Below, piece by piece: positions 59,280 to 64,000 of a stretch of DNA of 64,000 nt. Source of the DNA: Corynebacterium atrinae (lineage in GTDB: Bacteria > Actinomycetota > Actinomycetes > Mycobacteriales > Mycobacteriaceae); the NCBI RefSeq assembly GCF_030408455.1, contig NZ_CP046977.1, forward strand, positions 62,001 through 126,000. The letters are read 5' to 3'. Each line of letters begins with the position of its first letter. The first letter of the stretch is position 1. A program made the translations under genes and the position numbers. The notes below the pieces were generated by a model. That model searched no databases. It saw only the letters and a list, made by a program, of their open reading frames with translations, and was not told the DNA's origin.

Positions 59280-61633
59280 TCCTTCCGTTTCTTCACCCGC
59301 GCCGTCGCCGGGGCGGTCCACGGATCCTCCGGCCAGGGGTGCTTGGGGTAGCGGCCGCGCATCTCCGCGCGGACCTGGGAATAGGGGCCGGACCAGAAGC
59401 TCGCCAGGTCGTCGGTGACCGCGAGCGGGCGCCCCGCGGGGGAGAGCAAATGAAAGAGCAGGCGCACGCCGGCGTACTCCGGTGAGGTGGCCATCCCGAA
59501 ACACTCCTGCAGTTTGACGCGGACCACGGGCCGGTGGGTGTCATAGGAAATTCGGTGCCGATGCCCGCTGGGGGCGAGGAAATGCGTCGGCGCGAGTTCA
59601 TCCAGCCGCCCCGCTTCCGGCCAGGGCAGCAAGCGTTGCAGGGCGGGGTACATGTCGACCTTGCTGAGCTGCGCCCCGTCCGCCACTGCGGTCAGTTCCG
59701 GCATGAGCCACATTGTGGGGTCGGCGTGGCTGGGATCAGGCCATGGGTCACCACACTGTTCGTGGAGGAACTCAAGGCGATCGCGCAGGTGCTGAGCTTT
59801 GTCGGAGAAGTGGAACATCTCCAGCCCCCGTTCGCTGATGGTCGCGGCCAGCGCCTCCGCTGCCTTATCTCGGGGCAGGGCCACCGGGGTGGAACTCACC
59901 GTGATCGCCCCGAGGCGGCTGAGCTTCCGGCCACGGACACGACCGCCCTCGACGGTCGCCGTGACCTCCTCCGTGACGCCGATGACGTCTCTGGCCTGCT
60001 GCTCACTCAGCCGCGCCGCCGCCCGAATCGTCGCCCCCGCGCGCCCCTCGCGAGAAGAACCTGCGGCGCGGGTGACCTCAGCGATGGCCAACCACTCGGC
60101 TCCCTGCAGGGGCGAATCCGGCGGGAGATACGCGCGGGTGCCGCTGGCTAGGAGGTAATCCGCACCCACGCGCCGGGCGACTTGCTGGGGGAAGGCCAGC
60201 GCGGTGATTACACCCGGATCGCTAACACCATTGCCCCCGGACGTTAGGCGGCGCAGGCGCGCGACCTCCCGTTCGAAGGGCCGCTGCCCGCGCAGAGTGC
60301 GCAGCTGCGCACTAATGTCGCCGCGCGGGGCATCGGCAAGCACGGCGACCACCTCGGCAGAAGCGGGACCAGCGGTGAGCAGGGCGCGCCCGAGTCGGGG
60401 ATCGACGGGCAGGGCGGCGAGGCGCCGACCGAGCCCCGTGGCCTTCCCCTCGGCGGCGATAGCGCCGATGGCGCGCAGCACGTCCTCGGCGGCGTCGAGG
60501 GCGGGGGACGGAGGGGCGTCGGCAAGCGGGAGACCGACCCCGCGTGGCGTGCCCCATACCGCGAGGATCAGCGCCGCCTGCGTGAGGTCCGAGGTGGCGA
60601 TCTCCGGGGTGATGTGGGGTGAAAAGTGCTGGTAATCGGATTGGGAGTAGGCGCGGATGACGGTGCCGGGGCCCTCGCGTCCGGCACGACCGGCGCGCTG
60701 ATCAGCCGTCGACTGCGCCGCGGAGACCGTGACCAGGCCGGTCATCCGGCGGGCGGCGTCGCGCCGGGGAACGCGGGACAGGCCCGAATCGATGACGACG
60801 CGGACGCCGGGGACGGTGAGGGAGGACTCGGCGATCGACGTGGCGACGACGATTCGGGGCTTGTCGCTGGGGGCCAAGGCGCGGTCCTGGTCGGCGGAAC
60901 TCAACGAGCCGTGCAGCGGCAGGGCTTCGGGGATGCGGGCTCTGACCTGCTCGATCTCGCGAACGCCGGGGACGAACACCAGCACCGAATCGGCGTGGCC
61001 CTGCGCGAGTTGGGCGAGGTGATCGTAGAACTCCCGCGTGCCGGACGAACGGCCCGGATGCGGAGAATATTGCGTGCTCAGCGGGTAGGTCACCGCTGCG
61101 GTCTCCAGGACGGGAGCGTCCATGAGGCCAGAGAACTTATCCACATCGACGGTGGCTGACATCGCCACAATGGACAGGTCATCGCGCAACTCTGACAGTT
61201 CCAGGAGCATGCCCAGGACGAGATCGGAGTCGAGCTGGCGCTCGTGGACCTCATCGACCGCCACGGCGCTGATGCCGCTGAGCTCCGGATCGGACATGAG
61301 CTTGCGCAGCAGCACGCCCGGGGTCATGAACTCCACGAGGCTGCCCGGGTGGTGCTCGCCGCGGACACTGAAGCCCACGCGATCGCCGAGCTCGCTGCCA
61401 TCCAGGTGAGCAAGCCTGCGCGCAGCTGCGCGCACCGCGACCCGGCGCGGCGCAGTGACCAGTACTTTTCCTTGGGTGTGGTTGGCCAGCGCGGGCGGCA
61501 CGAGCGTTGTCTTGCCCGTGCCAGGCGGTGCCTGAATGACGGCCCGGTTCGTGCGGGCCAGCAGCGCGGGCAGCTGGTCGATCGTCTCCGCGACGGGCAG
61601 GCCAGCGCCGATCCGGGCGAGATCGAAGCTCAT
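59276..61633 (-). CDS. hrpB: ATP-dependent helicase HrpB
   Basis: A 785-residue DEAH-box RNA helicase-like protein from ATG 61633. Walker A is APPGTGKT near residue 36, the DEVH box is AVDEVHERQLDSD, motif III SAT, motif VI STADQRAGRAGREGPG. The C-terminal HrpB domain includes YDTHRPVVRVKLQECFGM and the closing PKHPWPEDPWTAP, diagnostic for HrpB. Its biological role is still unclear in bacteria. Two GCGCAGCTGCGC palindromes lie within the gene. An ATG ten codons upstream (61663) is less likely. It is divergent from the SDR gene. Confidence 0.94.
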   Translation of the reverse strand: MSFDLARIGAGLPVAETIDQLPALLARTNRAVIQAPPGTGKTTLVPPALANHTQGKVLVTAPRRVAVRAAARRLAHLDGSELGDRVGFSVRGEHHPGSLVEFMTPGVLLRKLMSDPELSGISAVAVDEVHERQLDSDLVLGMLLELSELRDDLSIVAMSATVDVDKFSGLMDAPVLETAAVTYPLSTQYSPHPGRSSGTREFYDHLAQLAQGHADSVLVFVPGVREIEQVRARIPEALPLHGSLSSADQDRALAPSDKPRIVVATSIAESSLTVPGVRVVIDSGLSRVPRRDAARRMTGLVTVSAAQSTADQRAGRAGREGPGTVIRAYSQSDYQHFSPHITPEIATSDLTQAALILAVWGTPRGVGLPLADAPPSPALDAAEDVLRAIGAIAAEGKATGLGRRLAALPVDPRLGRALLTAGPASAEVVAVLADAPRGDISAQLRTLRGQRPFEREVARLRRLTSGGNGVSDPGVITALAFPQQVARRVGADYLLASGTRAYLPPDSPLQGAEWLAIAEVTRAAGSSREGRAGATIRAAARLSEQQARDVIGVTEEVTATVEGGRVRGRKLSRLGAITVSSTPVALPRDKAAEALAATISERGLEMFHFSDKAQHLRDRLEFLHEQCGDPWPDPSHADPTMWLMPELTAVADGAQLSKVDMYPALQRLLPWPEAGRLDELAPTHFLAPSGHRHRISYDTHRPVVRVKLQECFGMATSPEYAGVRLLFHLLSPAGRPLAVTDDLASFWSGPYSQVRAEMRGRYPKHPWPEDPWTAPATARVKKRKD

Positions 61634-61674
61634 GAGGCCCCATTGTGTCAGGTGTTTGTGCAACTATCGAAGCC

Positions 61675-62397
61675 ATGACTAATGCAGAGAAGAAAGTAGC
61701 TGTTATCACCGGAGGATCCTCGGGAATCGGCGCCGCCGCGGCCGACGCGCTCGCGGCGGATGGCTGGCACGTCGTTGTCGCGGCCCGCCGGGTGGACAAG
61801 ATCCGTGAGGTCGCGGAGCGCACGGGCGGCGAGGCCATCGAATTGGACGTGACCAGCGATGAGTCGGTCGCGGCCTTCGCGGCGCGCCTCGACCGCGTGG
61901 ACCTGTTGGTCAACAACGCTGGTGGGGCCCTGGGCTTGGATAGTCTCCGCGAGGCCGATCTGGATGATTGGCAGACGATGTATGACACCAACGTCCTCGG
62001 CACCGTCCGGGTGACCAAGGCGTTGCTGCCGCTTCTCGACGCCGCCGAGGGCGGCGCCGGCCTCATCATCAACATCGGTTCCGTGGCGGCGTTCAACGCC
62101 TACCCGGGTGGGTCCGGGTACAACGCCGCCAAGTTCGGCCTGCGCGCCCTGACCCGGGCGTTTCGGATGGAGGAGGTGGGCAATCCCATTCGCATCACCG
62201 AGATCGATCCGGGCCGCGTGTCCACGGACTTCTCGCTGGTTCGCTTCAAGGGTGATGCCGCCAAGGCGGAGGCCGTGTACGCCGACAAGCTCAACCTCAC
62301 GGCGGAGGACATCGCCGAGGCGATCCGCTGGGTGGCGTCGCTGCCGGCGCATGTGAACATCGACACGATGAACATCATGCCGCGCGACCAGGCGTAG
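61675..62397 (+). CDS. Short-chain dehydrogenase/reductase (YdfG-like)
   Basis: A 240-residue NADP-type SDR. TGGSSGIG (12-19 region) is the cofactor motif, AARRVDK carries the arginines that favour NADPH, NNAGG follows, and the catalytic GSGYNAAKFG supplies Tyr-x3-Lys. The C-terminal ITEIDPGRVSTDFSLVRFKG resembles YdfG 3-hydroxy acid dehydrogenases, which act on malonic semialdehyde and serine. ATG 61675 is chosen for the family N-terminus. lysE-type gene follows after 9 bases. Confidence 0.9.
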   Translation: MTNAEKKVAVITGGSSGIGAAAADALAADGWHVVVAARRVDKIREVAERTGGEAIELDVTSDESVAAFAARLDRVDLLVNNAGGALGLDSLREADLDDWQTMYDTNVLGTVRVTKALLPLLDAAEGGAGLIINIGSVAAFNAYPGGSGYNAAKFGLRALTRAFRMEEVGNPIRITEIDPGRVSTDFSLVRFKGDAAKAEAVYADKLNLTAEDIAEAIRWVASLPAHVNIDTMNIMPRDQA

Positions 62398-62406
62398 ATT
62401 TCCCCT

Positions 62407-63057
62407 GTGACTAGCTCTAGCTTTGTCAGCCTGCTCGTCGTGTGGATTGCGGCGATCGTCTCCCCGGGGCCCGACGTGGTGCAGCTCATCCGCGTGGGGT
62501 CCCGCTCCCGTGCCGCGGGCGTGTGGTGTGCCCTGGGCATCATGCTGGGCAATGCCCTGTGGATTCTCGCCTCCCTCTTGGGTCTGTCTGCCCTCGTCGG
62601 CGCGTACCCGCAGATCCTCACCGCCCTGCAGCTGCTCGGTGGTCTGTACCTGCTGCGGATGGGAATCGGTGCGGTGCGCAGCGGCCGGGCGGCGCGGGGC
62701 GTGCCCGTTCAGGCTGCCACTGGTGCCGAAGCAGAGGCGATGCCTCCGGCCCGTGCCCTGCTGCTCGGCCTGACTACCAACCTGGCCAACCCGAAGGCGC
62801 TGCTGTTCTTCGGTGCCATTTTTGCTCAATTCGTCCGGCCCGACATGGGCGTGGGCTGGGCGGTGCTCATCGTCGCCACGCTGGTCTTTACCGGCATTGC
62901 GTGGTTTGTCGGCTTTGCTTTGGGGGTGCGGGCGATGGCGGCGCGCATTGCCAAGCATTCGGCCATCATCGACATCGTGACCGGCATCATTTTCATCGGC
63001 CTGGGCCTGCTCATGGTGGTCGAGGGTGGGCAGGCAGTCGTATCATCGTTGACATGA
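62407..63057 (+). CDS. LysE/RhtB-family exporter
   Basis: A 216-residue membrane protein with five to six hydrophobic segments. [21 protein letters not shown] (near residues 18-38) is the LysE/RhtB N-terminal signature, and [19 protein letters not shown] the second. The family exports amino acids such as homoserine, threonine or leucine; substrate is unknown here. Translation starts at GTG 62407. Its stop overlaps the next ATG by four bases (ATGA). Confidence 0.9.
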   Translation: MTSSSFVSLLVVWIAAIVSPGPDVVQLIRVGSRSRAAGVWCALGIMLGNALWILASLLGLSALVGAYPQILTALQLLGGLYLLRMGIGAVRSGRAARGVPVQAATGAEAEAMPPARALLLGLTTNLANPKALLFFGAIFAQFVRPDMGVGWAVLIVATLVFTGIAWFVGFALGVRAMAARIAKHSAIIDIVTGIIFIGLGLLMVVEGGQAVVSSLT

Positions 63058-63383
63058 TCGTCACTACCACTCCGTCCGTGGACGGCTACCAAGTCACCCA
63101 GTACCTGCGCGTCGTCGCCGGAGAGACCATCGTCGGTATCAATGCCTTCAAGGATCTCGCGGCGGGATTCCGCAACCTCGTCGGCGGGCGTTCGGATGCT
63201 TATGAGAAGGAAGCGTTCCGGGCCCGGGAGTCCGCCCTGTCCGAGATGGTCCAGCGCGCCCAGGAGCTCGGGGCGAATGCCGTCATCGGCGTGGATGTGG
63301 ATTACCAGGTAATGGGCGCTGACAACGGCATGATGATGGTCTCAGCCACCGGCACCGCGGTGACGATCGCCCCACAGGGGTAA
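63054..63383 (+). CDS. YbjQ-family (UPF0145) protein
   Basis: A 109-residue protein of the YbjQ/UPF0145 family, which forms pentamers with heavy-metal-binding-like folds. [36 protein letters not shown] and [18 protein letters not shown] are characteristic. Function is unknown. ATG 63054 overlaps the exporter stop, and the S4 gene follows after 14 bases, so at least three genes share a transcript. Confidence 0.92.
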   Translation: MIVTTTPSVDGYQVTQYLRVVAGETIVGINAFKDLAAGFRNLVGGRSDAYEKEAFRARESALSEMVQRAQELGANAVIGVDVDYQVMGADNGMMMVSATGTAVTIAPQG

Positions 63384-63397
63384 GTAGACTGGCCCGC

Positions 63398-63691
63398 ATG
63401 CACGCTGCAGACGTTGCCATTCGGAGCGAATCCATCAAACTAGGTCAGTTCATCAAACTCGCCAATCTCGTCGCCACCGGCGGGGAAGCGAAGGAAGTCA
63501 TTGCCGCCGGGGACGTCACCGTCAATGGCGCGGTGGATACCCGCCGCGGCAAGACCCTGCGCGAGGGCGATGTCGTCTGCCTCGGTGATGCCTGCGCGCG
63601 CGTGACTACGGCGGTCGGCGACGAGGATGACTACTTCGACGAAGCCACCGCCAACGACGATTTTGACCCCGAGAAGTGGAGAAACCTCTAA
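63398..63691 (+). CDS. S4-domain RNA-binding protein (YaaA/YbcJ type)
   Basis: A 97-residue protein whose first 70 residues form an S4 RNA-binding domain: IKLGQFIKLANLVATGGEAK and VIAAGDVTVNGAVDTRRGKTL with the basic RRGKTLREGD hairpin. The C-terminal 25 residues are very acidic (DEDDYFDEATANDDFDPEKW), an unusual tail. Small S4 proteins of this type bind structured rRNA or tRNA. It starts 14 bases after ybjQ, and the following gene begins at the base after its stop. Confidence 0.9.
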   Translation: MHAADVAIRSESIKLGQFIKLANLVATGGEAKEVIAAGDVTVNGAVDTRRGKTLREGDVVCLGDACARVTTAVGDEDDYFDEATANDDFDPEKWRNL

Positions 63692-64000
63692 ATGCCGGCT
63701 TTTGAGGCCATCGGCGGAATGCCGTATTGGATCGACCTGACCACCTCCGACGTGCGTAAGTCGGCCGCCTTCTACTCCGAGATCCTCGGCTGGGAAATCA
63801 GCGGCGAGGATTACCGCGTCGCCCGCGTGCAGGGCCTGCCCGTCGCCGGGTTCATCCCGCAGCCCGCCGACGGCGCCCCGATGCCCGATACCTGGATCAC
63901 CTACTTCTTGGCCGATAATCTCGAAGAGCAGATCACCCAGGTCGTCGACCTGGGTGGGCGCGTCCTGGCGGAGCCCACGGAAGTCCAGCTCGGCCGCATG
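63692..64000 (+). CDS. VOC-family (glyoxalase-like) protein, 5' part only
   Basis: The gene starts at ATG 63692 directly after the S4 stop and runs off the right edge; 103 residues are visible. GMPYWIDLTTSDVRKSAAFY followed by SEILGWEISGEDYRVA is the first beta-alpha-beta-beta-beta unit of a vicinal-oxygen-chelate protein, and TWITYFLADNLEEQITQVVD begins the next. It resembles the bacterial VOC proteins often annotated as hydroxylases or glyoxalases; activity is unknown. Confidence 0.85.
   Translation, partial: MPAFEAIGGMPYWIDLTTSDVRKSAAFYSEILGWEISGEDYRVARVQGLPVAGFIPQPADGAPMPDTWITYFLADNLEEQITQVVDLGGRVLAEPTEVQLGRM

Overview
The window looks like the chromosome of a Corynebacterium or close relative. 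It is G+C-rich (about 60% or slightly more by eye) and densely packed. Markers pointing to this group are bioB followed by the actinobacterial biotin synthase auxiliary gene bsaP under TGAAC-N3-GTTCA (BioQ-type) boxes, DtxR-type iron boxes, a divergent lctP-lldR/lutABC lactate locus, panBC, an HrpB helicase, AMP nucleosidase, and many genes with a TANNNT -10 hexamer only 6 to 8 bases before the start codon (leaderless transcripts). No rRNA, tRNA or CRISPR array was seen. The species cannot be named from the sequence.

Layout. 0-4 kb: the start of a secreted SGNH-hydrolase lipoprotein and a three-gene ABC importer of the ferric-iron/phosphonate class. 4-9.6 kb: MFS permease, lipocalin, M20 peptidase, bioB-bsaP and an HSL-type esterase. 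9.7-15.4 kb: a small charged protein, aldehyde dehydrogenase and SDR sharing one tiny divergent promoter, class III aminotransferase, a sirtuin and a lipase. 15.4-18.4 kb: ferritin, a candidate iron-regulated small RNA with its own promoter, DtxR-like box and terminator, a large hairpin, and an IS256-family element. 18.4-23 kb: AMP nucleosidase, an RNase H-like protein, a CPBP membrane protease, a DtxR-box gene and a cysteine-rich DUF1540 protein. 23-28.6 kb: L-lactate permease, its FadR/LldR-type regulator and lutABC.

28.6-43 kb is an accessory defence island. It holds a tetR pair and an AAA/DUF4143 ATPase. A minus-strand cluster then reads hsdM-hsdS-mrr-(DUF6941-like, DUF4258, DUF2283)-hsdR, combining type I restriction-modification, a type IV Mrr-type nuclease and a toxin/antitoxin-like trio. 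Beyond hsdM lie an apparently self-regulated Fic gene, a decayed second hsdR 3' end, a second and frameshifted fic carrying a 12-base G tract, and a gene-free 650-bp stretch with two 32-bp direct repeats. The second half of hsdS is clearly more A+T-rich than its surroundings, as expected for exchanged specificity domains.

43-64 kb returns to housekeeping and metabolic genes: App1 phosphatase, dicarboxylate/glutamate symporter, DUF1801 protein, GNAT, 3-methyladenine glycosylase, HAD hydrolase, gamma carbonic anhydrase, panC-panB with a ROK regulator and MFS exporter, a class III sirtuin, LOG-family protein, DUF885 protein, YCII protein, a pirin gene broken by a 10-bp tandem duplication, AbrB-family and TSUP transporters, hrpB, SDR, LysE exporter, YbjQ, S4 protein and a VOC protein cut by the window end.

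Two signals cut across gene boundaries. The 10-mer GTCGATAAGC (either strand) occurs 19 times, in several reading frames and once outside genes, far above chance. The palindrome core GCGCAGCTGCGC occurs six times. In addition, seven convergent gene pairs overlap by exactly four bases through interlocked stop codons.
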